Shown here one piece after another: positions 16,374-24,566 of a stretch of DNA of 64,000 bases (its first letter is position 1; every line of letters starts with the position of its first letter). Source of the DNA: Luteibacter sp. UNCMF331Sha3.1 (GTDB taxonomy: Bacteria; Pseudomonadota; Gammaproteobacteria; Xanthomonadales; Rhodanobacteraceae); assembly GCF_900109915.1 (NCBI RefSeq), contig NZ_FOBU01000001.1:750764-814763 (forward strand), in the 5' to 3' direction. The notes beneath the pieces are model-generated. The model searched no databases, was not told where the DNA came from, and saw nothing but the letters and a program-made list of their open reading frames with translations. A program made the translations under genes and the position numbers.

Positions 16374-17155
16374 GCGCGCGCGAAACGGTCATCGAGGTCC
16401 GTGGCCTCGTCAATCGCTTCGGCACGCAGACCGTGCACGAGAACCTCGACCTCGACGTCTACCGCGGCGAGATCATCGGGATCGTCGGCGGCTCGGGCAC
16501 CGGCAAGTCGGTGCTGCTGCGGACGATCATCGGTCTGGTCCGACCCGTCGCGGGCGAGGTGCGCGTGTTCGGGCAGGACCTCCTGTCGCTGTCCGATGAG
16601 CGCCGCTCGCAAGTGGAGCGACGCTTCGGCGTGCTGTTCCAGAGCGGGGCGCTCTTCTCGTCGCTGACGGTGGCGGAAAACATCGCCCTGCCTCTCGTCG
16701 AACACGCCGGCCTCCCGCGTGCCGACGCGCAACGGCTTGCCGGCGTGAAGCTGGCGCTGGCGGGATTGCCGGTCGACTCCGGACGGAAGTACCCCTCGCA
16801 ACTCTCGGGCGGAATGATCAAGCGCGCCGCCCTGGCACGCGCGCTGGCACTCGATCCGGAGATCCTCTTCCTCGACGAGCCGACGGCCGGCCTCGACCCG
16901 ATCAGCGCCGCGGCGTTCGACAGCCTGCTCGTCACGCTGCGCAACGCGCTCGGGCTCACCGTGTTCCTCGTGACCCACGACCTCGACACGCTGTATTCCA
17001 CCTGCGACCGCGTCGCGGTGCTCTCGCAGCGCCGCGTGCTCGCCGCCGCGCCGATCGACGAAGTGGCGAAGACCGACGACGCCTGGGTACAGGCCTATTT
17101 CAACGGACCGCGCGGTCGCGCGGCCACCGCCGCCGCCCACGCGGCACGGGAGTAA
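16370..17155 (+). CDS. mlaF: MlaF-type ABC ATPase
   Basis: A 261-residue cytosolic ATPase for the MCE transporter. Walker A is GGSGTGKSVLL, the signature LSGGMIKRAALARAL (the MlaF-type GGM form), Walker B ILFLDEP followed by TAGLDP, and the H-loop His is in VTHDLDTL. It starts with GTG at 16370, overlapping the mlaE stop by four bases (GTGA), so translation is coupled. It ends 3 bases before the MCE gene. Confidence 0.95.
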   Translation: MSARETVIEVRGLVNRFGTQTVHENLDLDVYRGEIIGIVGGSGTGKSVLLRTIIGLVRPVAGEVRVFGQDLLSLSDERRSQVERRFGVLFQSGALFSSLTVAENIALPLVEHAGLPRADAQRLAGVKLALAGLPVDSGRKYPSQLSGGMIKRAALARALALDPEILFLDEPTAGLDPISAAAFDSLLVTLRNALGLTVFLVTHDLDTLYSTCDRVAVLSQRRVLAAAPIDEVAKTDDAWVQAYFNGPRGRAATAAAHAARE

Positions 17156-17158
17156 CCC

Positions 17159-18097
17159 ATGGAAACGCGCGCCCACCACGTTTTGATCGGTCTGTTCACC
17201 GTCCTTGTCGTGCTCTTCGGCCTCGGCTTCGGGGTCTGGCTGGCCAAGGCCCATTCCGACCAGGAGTGGAACTATTACGACATCGTGTTCAACGAAGCCG
17301 TCACGGGCCTGTCGCGCGGCGGTGCCGTGCAGTACAACGGCATCCGGCTCGGCGACGTGATGCAGCTGAAGCTCGACCCGGAAGATCCCCGCCGCGTGCT
17401 GGCGCGGATCCGCGTGGAAGGCGACACGCCGTTGCGCAAGGACACGCACGCCAAGCTCGCCCTCACCGGCGTGACCGGCGTGGCGATCGTCCAGCTGTCC
17501 GGCGGCTCGCCGGGCAGCCCGCTGCTGGTGGGTCACGACGGCGAAGTGCCGATCATCGTCGCCGATCCCTCGCCGTTCGCGCGGCTTCTTTCCAATGGCG
17601 AAGACCTCATCACCAACATCACGCAGGCCGCGGCGCGCGCCAGCGAGTTGCTGTCGAAAGAGAACGTGCAGCGCATCGGCATGACGCTCGACCATCTGGA
17701 GAAGACCACCAGCGTCATCGCCGACGAACGCGAGGACATCCGCTCGCTCATCAAGCAGCTGGGCACCGCCACCCAGCAGGCCAACGACACACTGGCAGAG
17801 AGCCGCGCGCTGATGCGCAACGCGAACGGGCTCGTCGAGGGCCAGGGCAAGGCGACGCTGGAAAGCGCTCAGCGCGCGATGGGCTCGCTGGAGCACTCCA
17901 TGGCGTCGATCGACCGCCTGCTCAACGACAACGCCGACGCACTCAACGGCGGCGCCGCCAGCCTCGGCGACCTGGGCCCCGCCCTGCGCGAACTGCGCGA
18001 CACGCTGGGATCGCTACGTTCCATCACCCGCCGGCTGGACGAGAACCCCAGTGGTTATCTGTTCGGCCGGGAGAAGACCAAGGAGTTCACCCCATGA
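17159..18097 (+). CDS. mlaD: MCE-family substrate-binding protein (MlaD-like)
   Basis: 312 residues. One N-terminal membrane helix (about 7-29) is followed by a single MCE domain (about 38-118; YYDIVFNEAVTGLSRGGAVQYNGIRLGDV, VTGVAIVQLSGG) and a long helical C-terminal part (about 150-300) rich in NITQAAARASELL, SVIADEREDIRSLIKQLG-type heptads. That extended helical tail is longer than in E. coli MlaD and resembles proteins that build a periplasm-spanning needle. It is likely the periplasmic lipid conduit of this transporter. Confidence 0.92.
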   Translation: METRAHHVLIGLFTVLVVLFGLGFGVWLAKAHSDQEWNYYDIVFNEAVTGLSRGGAVQYNGIRLGDVMQLKLDPEDPRRVLARIRVEGDTPLRKDTHAKLALTGVTGVAIVQLSGGSPGSPLLVGHDGEVPIIVADPSPFARLLSNGEDLITNITQAAARASELLSKENVQRIGMTLDHLEKTTSVIADEREDIRSLIKQLGTATQQANDTLAESRALMRNANGLVEGQGKATLESAQRAMGSLEHSMASIDRLLNDNADALNGGAASLGDLGPALRELRDTLGSLRSITRRLDENPSGYLFGREKTKEFTP

Positions 18098-18699
18098 GCC
18101 GCGCCCGCTTCGCCGCACCGCTGATCCTCGCGCTGCTGTCGGCATGCTCGATCCTGCCGAAGGCGGAGAGCCCGCACATCTATACGCTGCCCGCCGCTCC
18201 CGGCGGGCGCCCGGCCGCACCGGCGCAGGCGAACTGGGCGCTGCGCATCACCGCGCCGAGCGCACCGCGCGCGCTCGACAACTCGCGCATCGCCGTGATG
18301 CCCGGCGGCAACACGATCACCGTGTATGCCGCGGCGCGCTGGGCCGACAGCGTGCCCAACCTGTTCCGCGACCGGCTCGCGGACGCCTTCCGTGACAGCG
18401 GACGCGTGTCCGCCATCAGCACGGACGACGCGAACCTCGCCGCCGACTACGAACTGGGCGGCAACCTCGCCGCGTTCCAGACGGAGTACGTCGATGCGAA
18501 ACCGACCGTGGTGATCCGCTACGACGCGACACTCTCCGGCACGCGCAGGCACCAGATCGTCGCCAGCCGCCGCTTCGAGATCTCCGAGCCGGTGGAAGGG
18601 AAGGACGTGCCGCAGGTCGTCGAGGCCTTCGGCCGCGCGATGAACCGGCTGTCGGGCGAGGTGGTGGGCTGGACGATGCAGTCGGCGCCGGCGCGGTGA
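18094..18699 (+). CDS. ABC-transporter auxiliary lipoprotein (PqiC/ABC_trans_aux type)
   Basis: 201 residues. Signal sequence and lipobox LLSAC give a lipidated Cys18, so it is an outer- or inner-membrane-anchored lipoprotein. The remainder fits the ABC-type transport auxiliary domain (YTLPA at the start, IAVMPGGNTITVYAAARWADSVPNLFRDRLADAF). This places it as the outer-membrane partner of the MCE system, as PqiC is for PqiAB. Its ATG overlaps the previous stop (ATGA). It is the last gene of the operon and is followed at once by a large REPIN. No mlaC is present, so this lipoprotein may replace the soluble carrier. Confidence 0.9.
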   Translation: MSRARFAAPLILALLSACSILPKAESPHIYTLPAAPGGRPAAPAQANWALRITAPSAPRALDNSRIAVMPGGNTITVYAAARWADSVPNLFRDRLADAFRDSGRVSAISTDDANLAADYELGGNLAAFQTEYVDAKPTVVIRYDATLSGTRRHQIVASRRFEISEPVEGKDVPQVVEAFGRAMNRLSGEVVGWTMQSAPAR

Positions 18700-18700
18700 G

Positions 18701-18769
18701 GGTGGGAGCCAGCCTGCTGGCGAAGGGTGCTCGCCGCAAGCACCCATCGCCAGCAGGCTGGCTCCCGCC
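18701..18769. repeat. REPIN (paired inverted REP units)
   Basis: A 69-base palindrome has 30-bp arms (18701-18730 and 18740-18769, two mismatches) and a 9-base centre. Each arm holds a gtgggagcc head with an inner cagcctgctgg stem and ends in gggtgc. It is the same architecture as 62879-62947, and lies between the convergent lipoprotein and alkB-like genes. Confidence 0.85.
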
Positions 18770-18771
18770 GC

Positions 18772-19359
18772 TCACGCGATGTGACGAAATGTCAGGTTGA
18801 TGCGCGGATCGCTCACACGCTTCCGCGGCGGCAACTCATGCTTGTAGAGCCGCTGCGTATCGCCTGCCATCGTCAGCAGGCTGCCGTGCGTCAACGCGAT
18901 CGCCGTCGGTTCGCCACCCGCCTTCGCGCGAAACCGGAAGGTCCGCTCCGCGCCGAGACTCACCGACGCGATGACAGGCTGCGCGCCGAGCTCCGGCTCG
19001 TCGTCGCTGTGCCAGCCCATGCGATCCGCGCCGTCGCGGTAGAGATTCGCCAGCACGCTGTTGAACGGCACACCGCATGCCGCGGCCACACGATCGCGCA
19101 GCGCGAGCAGTTCCGGGATCCAGGGATGCGGCACGAAGCGCGTGCCCGAATAGCGATACACGGCACCCTCGTCGCCCATCCACGCGCTCAGCCGCGGGGA
19201 ATCCACCACGCGGCCGAACATGCGGATGCGGTGCACCTCCCAGGGCAGCGAGGCGAGGAGATGCGCAAGCAGACGATCGCCTTCCGACGCTTCGAGCCAT
19301 GCCGGCGCGAACGTGACATCCGCGCCGGCCAGATCGATCCGCGTCGCGCGCGACGTCAG
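18772..19359 (-). CDS. AlkB-like 2-oxoglutarate/Fe(II) dioxygenase, probable CTG start
   Basis: About 195 residues, related to AlkB DNA/RNA alkylation-repair dioxygenases (closest in style to the short ALKBH2/3-like bacterial members). The iron ligands are visible as H-x-D in WHSDDE and the distal His in YKHELP, with the 2OG-binding Arg in RINLTFRH. NLYRDGADRMGWHSD and ASVSLGAERTFRFR are typical. No ATG, GTG or TTG lies near the expected start. A CTG at 19359 overlaps the amidase stop by four bases (CTGA) and has GGTGGAG 5 bases upstream, exactly the geometry of coupled genes in this window. Longer starts would overlap the amidase by about 180 bases. Confidence 0.85.
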   Translation of the reverse strand: MTSRATRIDLAGADVTFAPAWLEASEGDRLLAHLLASLPWEVHRIRMFGRVVDSPRLSAWMGDEGAVYRYSGTRFVPHPWIPELLALRDRVAAACGVPFNSVLANLYRDGADRMGWHSDDEPELGAQPVIASVSLGAERTFRFRAKAGGEPTAIALTHGSLLTMAGDTQRLYKHELPPRKRVSDPRINLTFRHIA

Positions 19360-20756
19360 ACCGGCTCCACCGGGTACGCCGGTTCGGCGTCCAGCGACGA
19401 TGCGCAGACGGCCGCGAGTTCGAGCAGGCGAAGGTCGGACCCGCGGGCGCCGACGAGTTGCATGCCGATGGGCATGCCGTTGGGCAGCGTCCCCATCGGA
19501 ATGCTGACGGCAGGACAGCCGGCGAGGCTGGCGAAGCTGCACAGGTCCGCCTGCGACGACGGCACGGGGCCATCGAGCGGGAACGCACCCTGCGACGTCG
19601 TGGGCATCACCAGTACGTCGACCTGCGCGAACAGACGGCGCATCTTGAGCGTGGCGGCGTCGATCACCAGATCGGCCCGCACGTAATCCGCCGCGGACTT
19701 CTTCGCCGCGAAGTCCACCATCCGCCGGAACTCCGCCGAAACGGGATACGCCTCGTCGGCGAGTTCGTCAGCGAAAGTGTTGAGCATTTCCGCCTCCATG
19801 ATGAGCAGGCCCGCGCGGCGCGTGCGTGCGAAATCCCAGTCGGAAAAGTCGACGGTGCGGCGCTCGCCGAGTTCGCCCCCGAGCTTCGACAGGGCCTCGT
19901 CGAACACGGCGATGACGTCGGCTTCCACGCCCACCGCCGCGAGATCCGGAAGGAATCCGGCACGAAGGTTGCCCGGCTCCCAGTCCGGCGGCGAAAAGGC
20001 CACGCGACGGCGGCGCGAGCGGGCATCGTCGGCGTCGTAACCCGCCAGCGTCTGCAGCAATACCGTGAGATCGTCGACGCCGCGCGCCAGCAGGCCCACG
20101 GCATCGAGGCGACGTGCCGCCGGCACCAGCCCGCGCGCGGAGATCTCGCCGTGGGTGGGCTTCAGCGCATAGACACCGCAGTAGCTCGCGGGTACGCGGA
20201 TCGATCCGAGCGTGTCGGACCCGATCGCCGCGACGGCCAGACCGGCCGCGACCGCGGCCGCCGCGCCGCCGGACGACCCGCCCGCGGTGTAACCGAGGCG
20301 GTGCGGGTTGTGCGTCGCACCATGGAACGGATTATTCGTGGCAAGGCCAAGGGCGCCCTCGTCCATGTTCGTCTTGCCGAGCAGCACCGCGCCCGATGCG
20401 CGCAACCGTGCGATGACGTGGGCGTCTTCGTCGGGCACGACGCTCCGCCGACGCATGCCGGCGCGCGTCGCCACGCCCGCGACGTCGAAGTTGTCCTTGA
20501 TGGCGATCGGCAAGCCGTCGAGCCGGCCGATGACGCCGTCCCGGCGGCGCCGGTCCGCAGCCAGCGCCTGCTCCTGGATCAGCGAGACGCTGTAATCGAC
20601 GAACGCGTTGATACGGGGATTGAGACGCTCGATGGCGTCCTGGTAAACGTCGGACAGGGCCTGGGGCTGGACCCGTCCGATGGCCAGCCAATGCAGGATC
20701 TGCAGAAGTGTGGCGCGTCGCATGTCGACATCGGCGACCGGCGGCATCGTATTCAT
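19356..20756 (-). CDS. Amidase-signature family amidase
   Basis: 466 residues, probably cytosolic since no signal peptide is visible. The Ser-cisSer-Lys triad is complete: Lys87 in AIKDNFDV, the cis-Ser in GGSSGG (159-164), and nucleophile Ser185 in GSDTLGSIRVPA. It hydrolyses an amide bond. The length and the AtzF/allophanate-like style do not fix the substrate, and no GatB or GatC partner is present, so it is not the tRNA amidotransferase. AAGGAGAG stands 4 bases before the ATG. Cotranscribed with the AlkB-like gene. Confidence 0.92.
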   Translation of the reverse strand: MNTMPPVADVDMRRATLLQILHWLAIGRVQPQALSDVYQDAIERLNPRINAFVDYSVSLIQEQALAADRRRRDGVIGRLDGLPIAIKDNFDVAGVATRAGMRRRSVVPDEDAHVIARLRASGAVLLGKTNMDEGALGLATNNPFHGATHNPHRLGYTAGGSSGGAAAAVAAGLAVAAIGSDTLGSIRVPASYCGVYALKPTHGEISARGLVPAARRLDAVGLLARGVDDLTVLLQTLAGYDADDARSRRRRVAFSPPDWEPGNLRAGFLPDLAAVGVEADVIAVFDEALSKLGGELGERRTVDFSDWDFARTRRAGLLIMEAEMLNTFADELADEAYPVSAEFRRMVDFAAKKSAADYVRADLVIDAATLKMRRLFAQVDVLVMPTTSQGAFPLDGPVPSSQADLCSFASLAGCPAVSIPMGTLPNGMPIGMQLVGARGSDLRLLELAAVCASSLDAEPAYPVEPV

Positions 20757-20924
20757 GAACTCTCCTTGCGCTTGCCTCGATTATGAACGCGGTTCGTGAA
20801 GATCGCGCAACCCCCTTCCATGCCCGCAGCGCAGCAAGCCGTTTGAAACGCCGATTTGCCGCCGTCACGGCGAAAACGGACAATGCCGGGTTGATACCGC
20901 AGCCAGCCGTTGAGTGAGCCAGCC

Positions 20925-22532
20925 ATGAGCGAACGCGAAACCATGGAATACGACCTCGTCGTCGTCGGGGCCGGCCCGTCCGGTCTGGCGTTCGCGATCC
21001 GTGCGAAGCAGCTCAACCCGGAGACCACTGTCTGCGTCATCGAGAAAGCCTCGACGATCGGCGCGCAGATCCTCTCGGGCGCCGTGATCGAGACGGCACC
21101 GCTCGATCGCCTGTTGCCCGAGTGGCGCAAGACGCCGCCGCCGGTCTGTGTGCCGGTGACGAAGGACGAGTTCTGGTTCTTCCGCGACAGCCAGTCGGCG
21201 ATCAAGAGCCCGATGGCGCCGCCGCAGATGCACAACCACGGGAACGTGGTGGTCAGCCTGGGTGCGCTGTGCGCGTGGCTGGCACCGCAGGCGGAGGCGC
21301 TCGGCGTCGACGTCTTCCCCGGCTATGCCGCCGCCGAGGCGCTGTTCGACGAGAGCGGCGCGGTGAATGGCGTTCGCATCGGGGACATGGGCATCGCGCG
21401 CGACGGCACGCACAAACCCGGTTACACCGAAGGCATCGACATCCGCGCGAAGGTCACCGTGCTGGCCGAAGGCTGCCGTGGTCACATCAGCAAGTCGCTG
21501 ATCAAGAAGTTCGACCTCGACGCCAACAGCGATCCGCAGACGTACGGCATCGGCATCAAGGAACTCTGGCAGCTCGCGCCCGGCAAGGGAGAGACGGGAA
21601 AGGTCGTGCACACGCTGGGCTGGCCACTGGCGAACGACACGTACGGCGGCAGCTTCATGTACCACCTCGACAACGATCGCGTGGCGATCGGTTTCGTGGT
21701 CGGGCTCGATTACCCGGATCCGGCGTTCTCGCCGTTCGAGGCGTTCCAGCAGTTCAAGCACCACCCGAACGTGAAGGGCCTGCTCGAAGGCGGCACGATC
21801 GTCTCCGCAGGCGCGCGCGCGATCATCGAAGGCGGGGCGCAATCGCTGCCGAAGGTGGAGATGCCCGGCGCGATCCTGATCGGCGACTCCGCCGGACTCG
21901 TCAACGTGCCGAAGATCAAGGGCACGCACCAGGCGATCGCATCCGGCATGCTCGCGGCGGAACACCTCATGGCGACCGGCCTGTCGCCGGCGGGCTGGGA
22001 CGCGAAGCTGCGTGGCTCCGCCGTCATGACCGAACTGCACAAGGTGCGCAACATCCGCCCCGGCTTCAACAAGGGCCTGTGGCGCGGCCTGATCAACGCC
22101 GCGTGGGAAACCGTCACGGGCGGCCGTTCGCCGTGGACGCTGAAGAACCACGCCGACTGGTCGTCGCTGGACAAGCTCGGCCAGTACGAAGCGCCGAAGA
22201 AAGACTACGTGGAGCGCACGCTCGCCCCACGCGACCGCCTCGCCAGCGTGTACTTCGCCGCGACCGAGCACGACGAAGACCAGCCAGTGCACCTGAAGGT
22301 CGCCGATACGAGCATCTGCATCGACCGCTGCACCACCGAATACGGCAACCCGTGCGAACGGTTCTGCCCGGCGGGCGTCTACGAGATGGTGCAGGACGAA
22401 GGCGGTCGTCGGCTCCAGATCAACGCGGCGAACTGCGTGCACTGCAAGACGTGCGACATCAAGGATCCGTACCAGATCATCACCTGGGTGACGCCCGAGG
22501 GTGGGTCGGGGCCGAACTACCAGAACCTCTGA
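20925..22532 (+). CDS. Electron transfer flavoprotein-ubiquinone oxidoreductase
   Basis: A 535-residue inner-membrane-associated enzyme passing electrons from ETF to ubiquinone. FAD-binding VVVGAGPSGLAFAIRAK lies at the N-terminus. The central ubiquinone-site region includes GTHKPGYTEGIDIRAKVTVLAEG, then a second FAD contact ILIGDSAGLVNVPKIKG. The C-terminal 4Fe-4S cluster domain holds the cysteines of CERFCPAGVYE and CVHCKTCDIKDP. I chose the ATG at 20925; a TTG at 20910 and an ATG at 20943 are alternatives. Its partners etfB and etfA lie 3.2 kb downstream, separated by three inverted glycosyltransferase genes. Confidence 0.95.
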   Translation: MSERETMEYDLVVVGAGPSGLAFAIRAKQLNPETTVCVIEKASTIGAQILSGAVIETAPLDRLLPEWRKTPPPVCVPVTKDEFWFFRDSQSAIKSPMAPPQMHNHGNVVVSLGALCAWLAPQAEALGVDVFPGYAAAEALFDESGAVNGVRIGDMGIARDGTHKPGYTEGIDIRAKVTVLAEGCRGHISKSLIKKFDLDANSDPQTYGIGIKELWQLAPGKGETGKVVHTLGWPLANDTYGGSFMYHLDNDRVAIGFVVGLDYPDPAFSPFEAFQQFKHHPNVKGLLEGGTIVSAGARAIIEGGAQSLPKVEMPGAILIGDSAGLVNVPKIKGTHQAIASGMLAAEHLMATGLSPAGWDAKLRGSAVMTELHKVRNIRPGFNKGLWRGLINAAWETVTGGRSPWTLKNHADWSSLDKLGQYEAPKKDYVERTLAPRDRLASVYFAATEHDEDQPVHLKVADTSICIDRCTTEYGNPCERFCPAGVYEMVQDEGGRRLQINAANCVHCKTCDIKDPYQIITWVTPEGGSGPNYQNL

Positions 22533-22535
22533 GGC

Positions 22536-23468
22536 TCAGAGGCGACCGAGCAACGCGGCGAGCATCAGACCCGCGTTGCCCACTGCCGTCTGTCGATAGA
22601 GTCCGGCACTCGCGAAGGCGACGAGACGCGGCAGCAGCCAGCTGTCGCGGCCACGAACGAAGCGCTCGAAGCGCACGCGATTCGCGGCGCTGAAGTCGTC
22701 CGTCATCGCGGCGAGCAACGCGATGTTGGCATCGTTCCATTCGCGATGGCGACCGCCCACCATGTCCGCCATGCGCCGCAGGCGCGCGCCGAATCCGGCG
22801 TTGGAACCGATGACGTTTTCCGCGTGCTGGCGATACCCGATGGTGGGCTCGCGGTCGTAGACGATGCGGCCTTCGGCGGCCGACACCACGAGGTACGCCC
22901 ACCAGTCGTGCGATACGACGCGAGCGTCTTCCGCCGCGCGGCACATCAAGACGCGTGCCTGCCGGTTCAACAGCATCGTGTTGCCGCCGGCAAGGCTCTG
23001 CACCAGCGCATTCGCAAAAGACGGCGTCAGCGCGAACAGCGGCGAGAAGCCGTAGGGCGTGCCGCTTTCGTCGATCAATCGCGACCGGCCGCAGTACAGC
23101 GCGGCGGCGTCGTCGGACACGCCGCCGATGGCGTCGAGCGCTTTCGCCAGCTTGTCGGCATCCCAGACATCGTCCTGATCGCTGAACGCGACGAAATCGC
23201 CGTCGATGCCGTCCCGGTGCAGCATCGACATGAAGTTGCGCGAATACCCGGCGCGCGGCCCCTGCCACAGCACGAGCCGTTCGGCGCCGAGGCGTTCACG
23301 GTAGGTCAGCAGGATTGCCAGCGTCTCGTCGGTCGACCCATCGTCGGAGGCGTGGATCGTCCAGTCGGCATGAGTCTGCGCGATGATCGAATCGAGCTGC
23401 TCGGCGAGGTGGCGCGCGCCGTTGTAGGTGGCGAGCAGGATCGCCACATGGCGGCGTGACGTGCTCAT
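22536..23468 (-). CDS. GT2 family glycosyltransferase (rhamnosyltransferase-like)
   Basis: A 310-residue cytosolic GT-A enzyme with VAILLATYNGARHLAEQLDS, DDGSTDET and the QDDVWDADKL segment (SDQDDVW) typical of O-antigen rhamnosyltransferases. The acceptor-side motif is SHDWWAYLVVSAAEGRIVYD followed by YRQHAENVIG. It is the last of three GT2 genes on the minus strand; its ATG overlaps the previous stop by one base (TGATG). It probably adds a deoxyhexose to LPS or another glycan, with the rml genes of this window supplying dTDP-rhamnose. Confidence 0.9.
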   Translation of the reverse strand: MSTSRRHVAILLATYNGARHLAEQLDSIIAQTHADWTIHASDDGSTDETLAILLTYRERLGAERLVLWQGPRAGYSRNFMSMLHRDGIDGDFVAFSDQDDVWDADKLAKALDAIGGVSDDAAALYCGRSRLIDESGTPYGFSPLFALTPSFANALVQSLAGGNTMLLNRQARVLMCRAAEDARVVSHDWWAYLVVSAAEGRIVYDREPTIGYRQHAENVIGSNAGFGARLRRMADMVGGRHREWNDANIALLAAMTDDFSAANRVRFERFVRGRDSWLLPRLVAFASAGLYRQTAVGNAGLMLAALLGRL

Positions 23469-24472
23469 CAGCCGATCCTCAGCAGATCGCGGATCGCCGA
23501 GCGCGCGCCGGTGCCGAACAGGGCGTAACGGCCGCTCGTCCATTCACGCATGACCGGCGCGACACGCCCCCACACCGGCCGACCGCCGATCGCGAGCCGT
23601 GCCTGCAGGTGGTCGCGCATCGCCCGCGTCGCTTCGATGCACGCATCGTCGGCGCAGCGCCCTTCGAGGCGATCGACCAGCGCGTCGAGACGTGCCGCGT
23701 CCGCACGGATCGTGTCGTTGCGAGGACGGAACATGTCCGTGACGCGCTGCTTCGAGGTACGGCGGGCCATGCCGATCTGGTTGGCGCCATGTTGACGGTA
23801 GTCGACCAACGCGTCGTCGATGATGTCGATGCGGCCGACGGCGGCGGCGAGCGTGGCAAGCCAGGCGTCGTGTACCCAGTCGTGCGGCAGCGGCAGGGCG
23901 ACCTCGAGCAGCGAACGGCGAAACGCGGACGCCGCGCCGGTCGCAAGGTTGCGGCGAAGGTAGACGAGGAAGGCGTCGCCGGAACGGACGCCTTCGCGCT
24001 CGTGAGGACTGAGTTCCAGGGCCTCGAACAGCCCGTGCCCAAGGTCGCGCCCTGCCGCGTCGACCAGCCGGGCGTCGGAATGGACGAACGTCAGGCGAGG
24101 ATCGGCGGCAAAACGAGCGACCATGGTCGCGATCTTGTCCGGGTGCCAGGCGTCGTCCTGATCGCAAAGGAACACGATATCTCCAGTCGCTTCCGACAAG
24201 GCCCGCGAGAAGTTCGCGACGTACCCGAGGCGCTCGGTGCGCCGCGTCAGTTTCAGCGCGATGCCGCGTGCGCGCGCTTGCGCCGCGAAGGCCTCGACGA
24301 CGTGCCAGGTCTCATCCGTCGACGCGTCGTCACCGATGACGATCTCGTCGGGGATGCGGCTCTGGGTCAGGAGGGTCTGCAGCTGCTCTCCGACCCACGT
24401 GGCGCCGTTGTACGTGCACACGACGGTGCTCACGGTCGGGGCGGTCGCCCTGGCGGCAGCTGGCTGGGTCAT
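23468..24472 (-). CDS. GT2 family glycosyltransferase
   Basis: 334 residues, GT-A fold: STVVCTYNGATWVGEQLQT, DDASTDET, CDQDDAWHPDK, and the acceptor block HDAWLATLAAAVGRIDIIDD then DYRQHGANQIG. It is clearly a paralogue of the next gene (24567-25577), since the segments DYRQHGxNQIGxARRT and FRPRN are shared in the same places. No membrane segment. Likely a rhamnosyl- or related deoxysugar transferase coupled to the gene below. Confidence 0.9.
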   Translation of the reverse strand: MTQPAAARATAPTVSTVVCTYNGATWVGEQLQTLLTQSRIPDEIVIGDDASTDETWHVVEAFAAQARARGIALKLTRRTERLGYVANFSRALSEATGDIVFLCDQDDAWHPDKIATMVARFAADPRLTFVHSDARLVDAAGRDLGHGLFEALELSPHEREGVRSGDAFLVYLRRNLATGAASAFRRSLLEVALPLPHDWVHDAWLATLAAAVGRIDIIDDALVDYRQHGANQIGMARRTSKQRVTDMFRPRNDTIRADAARLDALVDRLEGRCADDACIEATRAMRDHLQARLAIGGRPVWGRVAPVMREWTSGRYALFGTGARSAIRDLLRIG

Positions 24473-24566
24473 CGGAAATGCGCGTCCTCGCGGGCAATAG
24501 ACGATTGTCTCAGATTACCGCTCAGCGTTCCGACCGGCCCGTGACGTCGCCCTGCCGCGCGGATGC

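Noticed and set aside
19356-20756. GatA subunit of the Asp/Glu-tRNA amidotransferase
   Set aside because: There is no gatB or gatC nearby, and the gene is paired with an AlkB-like enzyme. A general amidase fits better.
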